A stretch of DNA of 64,000 nt. Origin: Stomorhina lunata (taxonomy: Eukaryota > Arthropoda > Insecta > Diptera > Rhiniidae). The stretch lies in assembly GCA_933228675.1 (NCBI GenBank), contig OW121742.1, positions 33,832,718-33,896,717 on the forward strand, given 5' to 3'. A model generated the notes under the pieces. It saw only the letters and a list, made by a program, of their open reading frames with translations. It was not told the origin of the DNA and ran no database searches. This document shows, in pieces, positions 23,611-35,800 of this stretch. Every line of letters starts with the position of its first letter. The stretch's first letter is position 1. Position numbers and translations under genes: made by a program.

Positions 23611-24605
23611 TCTATATAAAATTTTTTATAATGAAAAATTTTCTATATAAAATTTTTTATAATGAAAAATTTTCTATATAAAATTTTTTATAATGAAAAA
23701 TTTTCTATATAAAATTTTTTATAATGAAAAATTTTCTATATAAAATTTTTTATAATGAAAAATTTTCTATATGAAATCTTTGATGAAAAAACTCCTATAG
23801 GAAATTTTGGATAAAAAAAATTTCTGCAGAAAATTTTCTATATAAAATTTTTTAAAATGAAATATTTTCTATATACAATTTTTCATAATGTAAAATTTTC
23901 TATAGAAAATTTTTGATAATGAAAAATTTTCTATAGAAAATTTTTGATAATGAAAAATTTTCTATAGAAAATTTTTGATAATGAAAAATTTTCTATAGAA
24001 AATTTTTGATAATGAAAAATTTTCTATAGAAAATTTTTGATAATGAAAAATTTTCTATAGAAAATTTTTGATAATGAAAAATTTTCTATAGAAAATTTTT
24101 GATAATGAAAAATTTTCTATAGAAAATTTTTGATAATGAAAAATTTTCTATAGAAAATTTTTGATAATGAAAAATTTTCTATAGAAAATTTTTGATAATG
24201 AAAAATTTTCTATAGAAAATTTTTGATAATGAAAAATTTTCTATAGAAAATTTTTGATAATGAAAAATTTTCTATAGAAAATTTTTGATAATGAAAAATT
24301 TTCTATAGAAAATTTTTGATAATGAAAAATTTTCTATAGAAAATTTTTGATAATGAAAAATTTTCTATAGAAAATTTTTGATAATGAAAAATTTTTTATA
24401 GAAAATTTTTGATAATGAAAAATTTTCTATAGAAACTTTTTGATAATGAAAAATTTTCTATAGAAACTTTTTGATAATGAAAAATTTTCTATAGAAAATT
24501 TTTGATAATGAAAAATTTTCTATAGAAAATTTTTGATAATGAAAAATTTTCTATAGAAATTTTTTGATAATGAAAACTTTTCTATAGAAATTTTTTGATA
24601 ATGAA
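23611..24605. repeat. Two adjacent 31-bp CTATAG/CTATATA arrays
   Basis: At 23611-23770 five near-identical units carry TTTTCTATATAAAATTTTTT plus ATAATGAAAAA. After a short transition, about 22 near-identical units at 23900-24600 carry TTTTCTATAGAAAATTTTTG plus ATAATGAAAAA. Both have a period of 31 and differ at the core (CTATAT against CTATAG), so they look like sister expansions. Confidence 0.93.
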
Positions 24606-25880
24606 ACTTTCTACAGAAATAAAAAAAAATTTTCTTTGGGACAATTTTGGTAACAAATGTTTATAATGAAACATTTTTTACATGTAGAAACTTTTTCAGT
24701 GAATCTATTTCTCGACAATTCTATATGTTTTTTTTTTTTTTTTGTTTGTTGCAAAAATTTAAGTGACCTTCTCTTGACCGTTTTTCTCCGTCCTTGTAAA
24801 AGACTTTAAAAAACAGTTTGTATACTTTTAAATACGAATCAAAAAAGAATGATGAAAACTGATATTGAGGAGTGATAATCAAATTGTACTACTGTTTTAA
24901 GAATATTTGAAACTCAATTGTACTACTGTTTTAAGAATATTTATATTTTCTAAATCTTCTGCATCACAGTCATACCCAATATAGGGTACCTAAAGCTTTC
25001 ATTAATAAAAACTTTGGAGAAATCTGCAAAAAAAAAAAACAATATCTAGTGCATCATCAAATATGCGTTAAACGTAAACTGCACTCATGTGTGAATAAAC
25101 ATGATTCAACATGAAAACTTTTTTCTTTTAGTCTTTTTTTCTCTCCCTCTTTCGTTGAATTGCATATGTATTTGTATGTATTTGTTCAATCTTATTTGTT
25201 TGTAATCAAAAACATTCTTCATTTTTTGAATTTCCTGTGGATTTTGCTTAACTTGTCTCCGTTCCTTTCCTCATTCTCCAAACATTTTTTTTCAAATCCA
25301 TCTTTTTTAACATAAAACAAAATAGAATCTATAGATTTCCGTTTTAGCTATTATAGTCCATTTCTGCAACCAACAGAGTATCAGGAATATTTTCTATCAA
25401 ACTCATCAAAAATTGCAAAAGGATTATTTAGCAGTAGCACCGCAAAAAATGCTTTTGGTAAAAAAATAATATATATTTTTAAACGAAAACAAATAGAAAT
25501 CGTTACAAACTCATAAATCGTTTGTTTTGTTATTCAAAAGCACATTAAATTCCACTCAAAATGACCCTTAACGGCATTTTTATGACCACAAATACATCTA
25601 CAGATACAAAAATACAAATAGATTTCCACTTGAATTTTTTACTTGTATAGAATAGATTTGTTTTCGATTTCTATAAGCCGGTAGTTTAAGTGATGGTGTG
25701 ATGACTTTGATTGTGTTGGTGGCCTTTATAAAAACATGATTTAAATTTAAATCCATATATCAAGTGCCAGCCAGAGTAATGACGAAAATTGCCAGACTCA
25801 ATTTGCTATACGAAATAGTAGAAAATTTTAAAACCATCAAGGATTGTTGCAAATTTAATCTATACACCGAAAAATAGCCT
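24606..25880. other. Unique intron segment with a 34-bp doublet
   Basis: AT-rich unique sequence. A 34-bp tandem doublet lies at about 24881-24948 (each copy contains ATTGTACTACTGTTTTAAGA). No coding evidence. Confidence 0.6.
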
Positions 25881-26335
25881 AATAAAAGCTAAGAATATGG
25901 TCCCGTTATAGTATAGATAACATTCATAATTGAACGTAGTCTAGACACAGTCTAGAAATAGTACAAAAATATAGTCAATGACATTGTTCATATCTGAGAG
26001 TCTAGACAGGGGCCGCATATAGTCCAGATACAGTATAGTTATTTTATTGCCAACGAAAAGTCTACAAAGAATCTAGACATAGTTCACATATAGTCTAGAG
26101 ACAATTATGACATAATTTAGATATGGTTCAGAGCAGTACAGATATAGTGTAGACACAGTCTCGTCATAGTCTAGACACATCTCATAAATAGTCGAGACAC
26201 AGTTAAGATAAACTCAAGACACATATAAAGTCCACACGCAATCACGACACAGTTCAGATAACAGCCACAAAGACACGACATAGTCCAAAATAGCCATCAT
26301 CAAGAATTTTCTTCAGATGTAGTCTAGACACAACG
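25881..26335. repeat. Degenerate TCTAGA-rich tandem repeat
   Basis: Loose repetition of AGTCTAGACACAGT, AGTTCAGATATAGT and similar, with irregular spacing of about 20-30 bp. The motif is centred on the palindrome GTCTAGAC. It differs from the T-run/CTATAG families on either side and looks like an old, decayed minisatellite. Confidence 0.65.
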
Positions 26336-26340
26336 CAAAT

Positions 26341-27778
26341 AAATAGATTTTTTCATCAAAAATTTCCTATAGAAATTTGTTCCTCAACAATCTTATATTG
26401 AAATTTTTCACCAAAAATTTCTTTTAGAAATTTTTTCCTCAAAAATTTTCTATAGAAATTTTTTCCACAAAAATTTCCTATAGAAATTTTTTCCTTAAAA
26501 ATTTTCTATAGAAATTTTGTTTATCAAAAATTTCCTAAAGAAAGTTTTTCCTCAAAAATTTTCTATAGAAATTTATTCCTCAAAAATTTTTTATATGAAT
26601 TTTTCCTCAAAAATTGTCTATACTAATTTTTTTTCAAAATTTTTTTTATTGAAATGGTTTTTCAAAAATTTTCTATAGAACATTTCTTGCTCAAAAATTT
26701 CATATAAATTTTTTTCTCAGAAATTTCCTTTTCATTAAAAATTTCTCCTCATAAATTTTCTTTAGAATTTTTTTCCTCAAAAATGTTCTAAATAAATTTT
26801 TTTCTCAAAAATTGTTCATATGAATTTTTTCCTTAAAACTTTTCTATACAAATTTTTTCTTCAAAATTTTTTTATTGAAATGTTTTTTGCAACAATTTTC
26901 TATAGAAATTTTTTTGCTCAAAAATTTCATATTAAAATTTTTTCCTCAAAAATTTCCTTTTCGTCAAAAATTTCTCATAGAAAGTTTTTTTTCCTCTAAA
27001 ATTTTCTATAGAAACATTCTGTTAAAAAAAATTTTCTTTAGAAATTTCACCTCAAAAAATTTTTTATAGATATTTCTTCTCAAAAATTTGCTACAGAAAA
27101 TTTTTTATCAAAAATTTCCAATAGTAATTTTTTCATTTTAAATTTCCTATAGAAATTTTTTCCTCAAAAATTTCCTGTAAAAATTTTTCATCAACAATTT
27201 TTATAAAAACTATTTTTTACAGAAATTTTTTCCTCAAAAAATTTCTATAAAAATTTTTTACAAAACTATTCTATAGAAATTATTTTCTCAAAAATTTCCT
27301 TTAGAAAATTTTCCTCAACAACTTATTATAGAAATTTTTTCCTCAAAAATTTCTTATATACCTACATTTTTTCACTAAAAATTTCCTATAGAAATTTGTT
27401 TAACAAAAATTTTCTATCGAGATTTATTCCTCAAAAATTTACTATAGAAATTTTTTCCTCAAACATTTCCAAAGAAAGTTTTTCCTTAAAAATGTTTCTA
27501 TAGAAATTTTTTCATCAAAAATTTCCTATGGAAATTTTTTCCTTAAAAATTTCCAGTAGAAATTTTTCAACAAAATTTCCTATAAAAATTTTCCAACAAA
27601 AACTTCCTCAGAAATTTTCTATATTTTTTCAAAAATTTTCTATAGAAATTTTTTTGTTAAAAATTTTCTATAGAAATTTTTTTCTTAAAAATTTCTTATA
27701 GAAATTTTTTCCTCAAAAATTTCCTATAACATTTTTTTCCTTAAAAATTAGCTATATAAATTTTTTCGTCAAAAATTT
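26341..27778 (+). repeat. 28-bp array (TTTTTCCTCAAAA subfamily), left part
   Basis: Diverged units of about 28 bp with AAATTTCCTATAGAAATTT and spacer TTTCCTCAA (often TTTCATCAA). It is interrupted at 27779 by the foldback transposon and resumes at 33307 in the same orientation. Open frames such as 26875-27069 are repeat translations. Confidence 0.9.
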
Positions 27779-28591
27779 CCTACACTCAAAAAAAAAATGA
27801 ACTAAAATCTAGGAAAATTTACTAAATTTCAGGAAAAAATGGTTGTCGTATGGCGCCAAAGCCGTTTTTTACAGCAATTAAGTAAAAAAATTCCTTAGTT
27901 CCAAGAAAAAAATGTCCTTAAGTTTTTGACAAAATTTCTTATATTGAACAAATTTTTACTAAAATCAAATAAAATTTTACTAAAAAATTAAAAAAAAAAT
28001 ACTATAATTTAGTACATATTTTATCTGAAAACTCCCTAAAAACAAGTAAATATTTCCTTTAATTTAGTTCAGATAAATATTTAGCAATGCTATAATTAAG
28101 GAAAATTTTCCTTCATTTTAGTTAAAAGATAATTTATTTTTACTTAAAACAAGTAAAAACCGCAGTAAACTTTTGATCAAATTTTCTACAATAGTAGAAA
28201 AAGATTACTGAAATTCAGTAAATTATTTATTTTGATCTTATAAAAAATGTATAATTTTTAGGAAATATTTTCCTTAAAAGTGGGAAAAACAGTCAGAAAA
28301 TAAATAAGTTTGATCCTTATTATAGTAAAATATTCATTCCCAGTACGAAATATGTCCTACATTAATAAAACTTCTTTATAGTTTTCAGTAAATTATATAC
28401 TTATCTGAATTATTTATTTCCTATATTATACAAAGAATTAAGTGAAATTATTTTCTAAAAAGTATTTATACCCTTTATAAAATAAAAGTATAAAAAATGG
28501 TATAAAGTATTTTTATTAACATCTTTACATAACTTTATAAAAATATTTTTAATAACATAAATACTTATACATAATTAAATAAGAAATAATC

Positions 28592-28779
28592 CGGTATGTG
28601 TTGGAGATCGAGCGTTTTTAAATCGTTGGATTTCTGATATATTTTTGAGATAATAAACGGTTATTTCCCTAAAACAAATGAAAATTTTGAATTTTTTTGT
28701 GGAAATAGGGGAAATTATCTCAAAAATATATCAGAAATCGAACGATTTGAAAACGCTCGATTTCCAGCACATACCGGGA
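28592..28779. repeat. Imperfect 65-bp inverted repeat (hairpin)
   Basis: The left arm, from CCGGTATGTG to TTTTTGAGATAA, is repeated in reverse complement, from TTATCTCAAAAATATATCAG to CACATACCGGG. The loop is about 60 nt. It sits in the left arm of the foldback element and could be a nested MITE or part of the element's own structure. Confidence 0.85.
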
Positions 28780-29179
28780 TATTTAAATTTACATAAATTT
28801 TTACATTTACTTATATATACGTACATATAAATTAGAGTGCATCTTATTTTTTAAATTTAATCTTAATTTTCCCGAAGTAATGTTTTTCGTAACAAAAAAA
28901 TATGTTATAAAAAATTTTATTTAGATTGCATTAGGGGTAGACGTGCTGCATCCGCCCCCAAATTAGTTCTTATAGTGAAAAATGGCAATATATTTAGTTT
29001 CACCGATACTTCAATCAATAACAACTTAAATAAAAAAATACAATAAATTTAAAATCATAGAAATAAAAAATGGATGAAGTAGTTTTGAAATTTCCCCACA
29101 TTCGTATTTGTGAAAGTTTCTTCTAATTTAAATAACTTCGGACAATGACTCAATATTCTTCAATGATCTCCTTTTACTA

Positions 29180-30296
29180 GTTTAAGAATTTAGTACCTGG
29201 TAGACCGAGCCTTGCTCGGAGCTTTATGATAAGCATTTTGAGGAAATTTTAAAGTTTTTATATATTTTATATTATAAAGTGCTAAAATAAATTTAGAGGA
29301 AAGACATTGTAGAAATATTCAGTTAATTTTGAATTATTTGATTTATTTTGTCCGACCAACACATAGTTTGCATAGTTTACAATTTAACTCATTTAAATTG
29401 ACTTTGAGTAAGTTTCTGTAGCGCCACCTGTCGGAAATTATTCATACCAACTAAAAAGCCTTCGTCGGCTCATGCGCTACAACTTTGCTAAAGATCATAG
29501 CGTGATCAAATGTACAGTTTACGATTTAATTAATTTTTAGTAATTTTCAGTGGCGCCATCTGTCGGAAATTAGTCTTATCAACTTTAAAACCTTCGCCGG
29601 CTTATCCGCAACATCTTCGCTAAAGAGCATAACACAATCAAATTCACAGTTTACTATTCTATAAAGAACATACATACAGACAAACATTCATTTGTTTAAA
29701 ATAATACTAATTTTCCCCCTTTTTATTCCCTAATTTCTAAAAGTTCCATATGTATACTTGGTACTTTTTTGGTGCCAATTGAATTCGGTACATTTTTTTA
29801 AAACGCATTTAACATAATGTATAATGTTCCTATTCGTATTACTTTGGAGATGTTAAGTTATCATTTTATCCCTTTTTTACCCATTTTGGCTCCAAAATCA
29901 AAAAAGTACCAAATACGTGTTTCATGTTTTTTTTACATCTATTGATTGCAGTACCAAGTTTCTTTCTATATTCTTTAGTTTAAAATATAAGAGTGGGTTA
30001 AAAAGGTGCCAAAAAAACTATTTTCACCCTTTTTTACCCCCTATCGGACATAGTTTCAAAAAAGTACCAAACACCTGTCCGCTTATTTTCAAAGCTGTTT
30101 AAAACGTAATTTTAATTTTGTTTCTATACCTATTACTTTAGGAGACATAGCGTTTTCGATTTTTTCCCCTTTTTACCCGTTTTTACCCTCTTGGAGGTAA
30201 AAGTTCCAAAAGTCCCTTCTTCTTCGACCTATACATCAAAAAAGATACCCACTGTCCAAATTTTATCAAAATCGTTAGAGCCGTTTTCGAGATAGC

Positions 30297-30350
<54 letters not shown>
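29180..30350. mobile_element. Probable nested element with modular repeats and (AT)n tail
   Basis: This stretch is less AT-rich than its surroundings. It contains two related segments (GCGCCACCTGTCGGAAATTA at 29421 and GCGCCATCTGTCGGAAATTA at 29552), then about three degenerate modules with CCCTTTTTTACCC and AAAAAGTACCAAA (29715-30220). It ends with TCGTTAGAGCCGTTTTCGAG and an (AT)n run at 30302-30350. Such an ending resembles 3' ends of some insect transposons, with a microsatellite tail. No protein is recognised. The left boundary is approximate and the family unknown. Confidence 0.55.
30302..30350. repeat. (AT)n microsatellite
   Basis: About 24 AT dinucleotides, at the end of the probable nested element. 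Confidence 0.95.
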
Positions 30351-30355
<5 letters not shown>

Positions 30356-30469
30356 TATTGCTCGTTTAAGAATATAAAATTTATTTGAAAATGCGATATA
30401 AACTTTAATATAAAAGAATTTCGGTTCATATTGTGAGTTATTGGAAAATAAGCATTTATATTAATGTAT

Positions 30470-31250
30470 TTATTAATGAAGACAAATTTTACAAGGTAAA
30501 TAAATACAAAAATCGTACTTCAGAATTAACTGCAGTATAATACATTGAAAAATATTAAAGCCTTTTCATAGCCAAATTGCTATTTATCTGATAAAATAAC
30601 ATGGAAGGGACTCTCTTTGTGACGCACGGCATCTTTGGCTACGGAACACTAAAGGTCCTTAGTCTTCCCAATTTAACTAATCAAAGGTCATTTTGCAAAA
30701 AATAAAAAATATAGTATAGGTGTTTAAAATATATTTTTTAATATTTTGTCTTTAGAGCATACAGTTAGTTGGGGAAATAAACTTTTTAACTGATATAAAT
30801 TTATAAATCGAAAAAATGTAAGAAAATAAAGTTTAAAATTTAATTATATTAAATGCCATAAATAGTTGTTTGGTATAAATTTCGCTCATATAGCCCAACA
30901 CTTTTATCAACCCATGTCCATTGCCGACAATCTGACCCGGTTCGGCTTATATTCGTCCATCTGATGGTCAATGAACATGAGTAAATAAAAGTGTTTGGCT
31001 AAAGGAACAAAATTTATACTAAACAATGATTTTTGAGTTTTACACACAATTTTTTCGATTTTGTATTAATAAATAATGTGTTAAGTTTTGCCCTTTACTG
31101 TAAGCCCTATAATTAACTGTTACTTAAAACACCTACACGATTTTTTAATTTAGATACTTATCAATGTATTACGCAAAAGCTCAATCTTAAAATGTATTTA
31201 CCTTGAATACTTGCCCATTAATTTATTATAATAAAAAAAAAAACTTTACC
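30470..31250. repeat. Large imperfect palindrome at the centre of the foldback element
   Basis: Sequences on either side of about 30947 are complementary: TTTGGTATAAATTTCGCTC (30873) and its reverse complement near 31023; CCAACACTTTTAT against ATAAAAGTGTTTGG; GTATAGGTGTTT (30715) against AAACACCTACAC (about 31127); CAAGGTAAATA (30493) against TATTTACCTTG (about 31195). The loop near 30930-30967 includes GACCCGGTTCGGC. The arms are about 300-400 bp and imperfect. Confidence 0.8.
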
Positions 31251-31689
31251 TAAATCCAATAACTCTTCATTTAGAAGATCGTTTTTGGAGTTATTTAAAT
31301 CTCTGTCACAAAGCCCCTCTTTCTTTAAATTTGACGTTGAATTATCATATTTTATATATAACAACCTACTGGCAAACATTAAAAAAGACCCACCCTAATA
31401 TAAAAACTAAGGAAACAGCGTTCTAAAGGTATATATAATGCATTACTTACATGGTTTGACCCTTGATATGCGGGGAAGTCCGACAACCTTTTTTGATTTG
31501 AAGAAAACTGCTTGACACTACCAATCATATTGTAACTTGTGATGACAACTCCAAGCACAAAATGGATTGTCAGACCAGTAACCCACTCCTGAAAAAAACT
31601 CCTCCTTTGAAAAGTAAAAAATTATAATAAAAACGGCCCCATAATAATGTCGACCACCGCAAACGAATAAATTATAATAATTTAAGGAT

Positions 31690-32465
31690 CAGCACCTGAA
31701 ATGTCCGAACTCTTTACAGAGGAGTTGTCCTAATCCAGTTGATAGATTTACTCGATAAATACAAATGTGATATGATTGCAGTCCAGTAGATTAGATGGAA
31801 TGGCCACGGCATCTCCAAGCCACTAAAATGTGACCTGTATAGCTGTCCTGTAAGGGCAATTACGGAAATCAGGTGACATACTGAGAGCGAAGAAACACTC
31901 CTGCAAGTAGTTTTGTCCAGTGCATAAAAAAGTGATTAATTCGTCTGCGCTAACTATAGAGGTAAGTCTCCTTTCAGTTGCTTATAAGATATTATCGAGC
32001 ATCCTGTGTGAAAGGCTAAAACCCAAATTAACGAATAATTGGGGACTTCCAACTTGACTTTAGATCAGGTAAATCAAATAAATGGACACTTACCTTACTT
32101 AACTTTTTGCGTGATCCTTAATACAAGTTGCACGATTTTAAGCAGAACGCACATGTTATTCGCGTTTGCCGATGACACTGATATTATGGGCCGGTCACAC
32201 ATTGAGTGAAGTGGCTGCCGCCTTTTCCTTTCTGATGGTATCTTATAGCAAGCAGTCCATTAGAATTGGACCACATATCATCGTGGAGGTTGTTAAAGAA
32301 TTTGTCCACCTTGGTACCGCAGTAAATATAAACAATGACATATGTTAGTATATGTATCGAAATCAAAAAAAGAATCATACTTACCAACATCCTCTCAACA
32401 AGAACTAATCATGGGCTCTTGCACAAGCAGAAGAAGCTGTTCTTGGAGTCTTTGAGAGCGCGTTT
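31690..32465 (+). pseudogene. Decayed RTE-like non-LTR retrotransposon (endonuclease and reverse transcriptase remnants)
   Basis: Broken frames encode recognisable pieces of an endonuclease-reverse-transcriptase polyprotein. About 31697-31830 reads NVRTLYRG, LLDKYKCDMIAVQ, stop, IRWNGHGISK, the EN domain start of RTE/BovB-like elements. About 31953-32020 reads AYKILSSILCERLKP (RT), preceded by NYRG in another frame. Then come DFRSGKS, the catalytic-site piece FAFADDTDIMGR at 32159-32194, and VEVVKEFVHLGTAVN near 32285-32330 in a third frame. Stops, frameshifts and internal deletions make it non-functional. It lies inside the foldback element, right of its central palindrome, so it inserted after or travelled within it. 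The clade assignment is by motif memory only. Confidence 0.8.
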
Positions 32466-33306
32466 TTACCGAAATTAATAAAAAAAAAAACTATCACAGA
32501 ACAATAGCACAGAATATTAAAAATAAATTATAAATGAAAATAATTTATTGACATTTATTTTTCAATACAATTTTTGGGAAATTTTTCTTAAATATAAGTA
32601 TATAACTTTCAAGAAACTAGTACAATTTTATTCATTATAAAAAAATTTTCCTAATTACTTCATAAATTTGAACATGATTTATTTTGATTTATCTGAACTA
32701 ATTTAAAGGAAAATTTTCTTAAATATTAGTATATAACTTTTAAAAAATTATTACAATTTTATTTATTATAAGAAAATTATATACTTTTGGGCGTTGTAAT
32801 TTATCTGAACCAATTTTAAATAAATTTTTCTTAAAATGTAGAAAGTTTTGAACTTTTTTCTAAATTTAAATATAACTTTCTTGAAACTAAGGATAATAAT
32901 GAACTAAATTTTATGACAACAATTTACAGATTTTAAGTAAGCACAATTTTATGAACTATTTTTAAGTAAATCATTTACTCAATCAAATTTTTTGAACTTA
33001 CCTCAATATTTCCAAGTTTTTCGATATGATGAACTAAAATTTAGGACATATTTACTAGTTTTTAACAAAAATTTCCCTAAAATTAATAATATTTTACAAA
33101 ACTCATGAAATTTTTCTATGGAAAAATATAAACTATTTTTTAGTATATGAACTTAAATTTTTTTATTTATATGTAGTATTTTTTACTAGAATGTAATAAT
33201 TTTTCCTTGTTTTGAGTAAAAATTTACTCTGAATAAGGAAATTTGTTTACTATTTTTAAGGAATTATTTTTCCTCAAATTTAGTACATGTCTTTTTTCTG
33301 AGTGTA

Positions 33307-35800
33307 TAGAAATTTTTTGTCAAACATTTCGTAAAGAAATTTTTTATCAAAAATTTCGTATAGAAATTTTTTCCTCAGAAATTTTCCTTCATCAAAACTC
33401 ACAATTGTCAACTTTTTCTATAGAAAAACTTACTATGGTCAACATTTTCTTAAAAAAAACTCACAATCGTAAACTTTTTCTAGAGAAAAACTCACTATCG
33501 TTAACTTTTTCTAGTGAAAAACTCACTTTCCCTTACTTTTTCTAGCGAAAAACTCATTATAGTCCACTTTTTTTAGAGAAAACTCACAATCGTAAACTTT
33601 TTCAGAGAAAAACTCACTATCGTCAACTTTTTCTAGTGATAAACTCACAATTCCTAACTTTTCCTAAAGAGAAACTCTCTATCGTCAACTTTTTCTGAAA
33701 AAAAAAGTAACTATCGTCCACTTTTTTTATATAAAAACTTACTATCGTCCACTTTTTCTATAGAAAAACTCACTATCGTCCACTTTTTTCCAATTTTCTA
33801 TATTTTTTTTTTCGCAAAAATTTCCTTTAGAAATTTTTTCATGAAAAATTTCCTATAGAAATTTTCTAACTAAAATTTCCTATAGAAATTTTTTCATCAA
33901 AAATTTCCTATAGAAATTTTTTCATCAAAAATTTCCTATAGAAATTTTTTCATCAAAAATTTCCTATAGAAATTTTTTCATCAAAAATTTCCTATAGAAA
34001 TTTTTTCATTAAAAATTTCCTATAGAAATTTTTTCATCAAAAATTTCCTATAGAAATTTTTTCATCAAAAATTTTCTACAGAAATTTTTTCATCAAAAAT
34101 TTTCTATAGAAATTTTTTCATCAAAAATTTCCTATAGAAATTTTTTCATCAAAAATTTCCTATAGAAATTTTTTCATCAAAAATTTCCTATAGAAATTTT
34201 TTTATCAAAAATTTCCTATAGAAATTTTTTCATCAAAAATTTCCTATAGAAATTTTTTCATCAAAAATTTCCTATAGAAATTTTTTCATCAAAAATTTCC
34301 CATAAAAAATTATTTTATCAAAAATTTCCTTTAAAATTTTTTTTTCTTCAAAAATTTCCTAAAAAAATGTTTTGATTAAAAATTTCCTATAGACATTTTT
34401 TTGTCAAAAATTTTCTATAAACATTTTTTCATTAAAAATTTCCTATAGACATTTTTCAAATCTCCTATAAAAATCAAAAATCTCCTATAAAAATTTTTAC
34501 TCAAAAATTTCCTAAAGAAATTTTTTCCTAAAAATTTTTTTTAGAAATTTTTTACTCAAAATTTCTAATAAAAATTTTTTTATCAAAAATTTTCGTACAG
34601 AAATTTTTTCCTCAAAAATTTCCTATAGAAATATTTTCATCAAAAATTTAATATGAAAATTCTGTATAAAATTTCTTTCTCAAAAATTTTGTATAGAAAT
34701 TTTTTCCCCAAAAATTTTCTATAGAATTTTTTTATCAAAAATTTCCTATAAAAATGTTTTCTCCAAAAATTTCCTATAGAAATTTATTCCGCATAAATAT
34801 CCTATAGAAATTTATTCCTTAAAAATTTTCTATAGAAATTTTTTTCCAAAAAAAAAACAAAATAGTCGGGATGTAAATATTATTATTTAAAAAGAAGAGT
34901 ATTTGCATTTGATCCCAAACCTTTTTCCTCAAAAATTTCATATACAAATTTTTTCTTCAAAAATTTCCTATAAAATTGTTTTTCTCAAAAATTCAATATA
35001 TAAAAATGTTTCCTCAAAAATTTTCCATAGAAATTTTGTCCTCAAAAACTTCCATAGAAATTTTTTCCTCAAAAATTGTTTGCAAAAATTTTTTCCTCAA
35101 AAATTTCCTTTAGAAATTTTTTCCTGAAAAATTTCCTATAGAAGTTTTCTTACCAATAATTTCCTAAGGAGTTTTTCATTAAAAATTTCCTATAGAAATT
35201 TTTTTATCAAAAATTTCTTATAGAATTTTTTTCCTCAAAAATTTCCAATAAAATTCTTCTCTTAAAAAATTTCCGTACAGCAATTTTTTCCTCAAAAATG
35301 TCCTATAGAAATTTTTTCCCCAAAAATTTCCTATAGAAATTATTCCCTCAAAAATTTCCAATAGAAATTTTTTCCTGAAAAATTTCCTATAAAAATTTTT
35401 TTTATCAAAAATTTCCTTTAGAAATTTGTTCATTAAAAATTTCCTATAAACATTTTCTCCTCAAAAAATTTCCTATAGAAATGTTTTCCTCAAAATTTCC
35501 TATAGAAATTTTTTTCATCAAAAATTTCCTATAGAAATTTGTTCTTCAATAAATATTTTCCCATATGTAGAAATTTTTTCTTCGAAAATTTCCTATAGAA
35601 ATTTTTTCCATTTTTTTTTCATCAAAAACTTTCTATAGAAATTTTTTGGTCAAAAATTTCCTATAGAAATTTTTTCCTCAAAAATTTTCTATAGAAATTT
35701 CATAAAAAATTTTGTTTTTCATTAAAAATTTATTATGGAAATTTTTTCCCTAAAAATTTTCTAACAAATTTCCAAAAAAAAAAAATTTTCTCAAAAACTG
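33307..35800 (+). repeat. 28-bp array resumed, with an embedded 31-bp block
   Basis: Continuation of the array interrupted at 27778. 33307-33370 is the 28-mer. 33371-33800 is a block with a different unit of about 31 bp (GTCAACTTTTTCTATAGAAA plus AACTCACTATC). 33801-34320 is nearly pure AAATTTCCTATAGAAATTT/TTTCATCAA. 34321-34850 and 34919-35800 are diverged, mostly with CCTCAAAAATT. A short unique gap lies at 34851-34918. Open frames inside are repeat translations. Confidence 0.92.

Larger units (their letters stand above)
27779..33306. mobile_element. Composite foldback transposon inserted at TA in the 28-bp array
   Basis: The left border reads TTTCC-TA-CACTCA followed by A-rich sequence; the right border reads TTTTTTCTGAGTG-TA-TAGAAA. 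The array unit without insertion is TTTCCTATAGAAA, so the insert duplicated TA. The terminal inverted repeat is CACTCA(A/G)AAAAA. Long, diverged subterminal arms are complementary: TTTAGTTCAGATAAATA near 28057-28073 matches the reverse complement of the segment near 32690. Motifs such as GAACTAAAAT are shared by 27800 and 33030. The centre is a further palindrome (about 30470-31250). No transposase is seen. Inner insertions are listed separately. The TA target suggests a Tc1/mariner-like or related DNA element; the family is not identified. Confidence 0.8.

Noticed and set aside
16986..24605. CRISPR-like arrangement of short repeats with spacers
   Set aside because: The spacers are constant within each array, the DNA is eukaryotic intron sequence, and there are no cas genes. 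These are tandem repeats.
29180..29240. tRNA-like stretch near TGGTAGACCGAGCCTTGCTC
   Set aside because: No cloverleaf with acceptor stem, anticodon arm and T-loop could be drawn; it fits better as part of a transposon.
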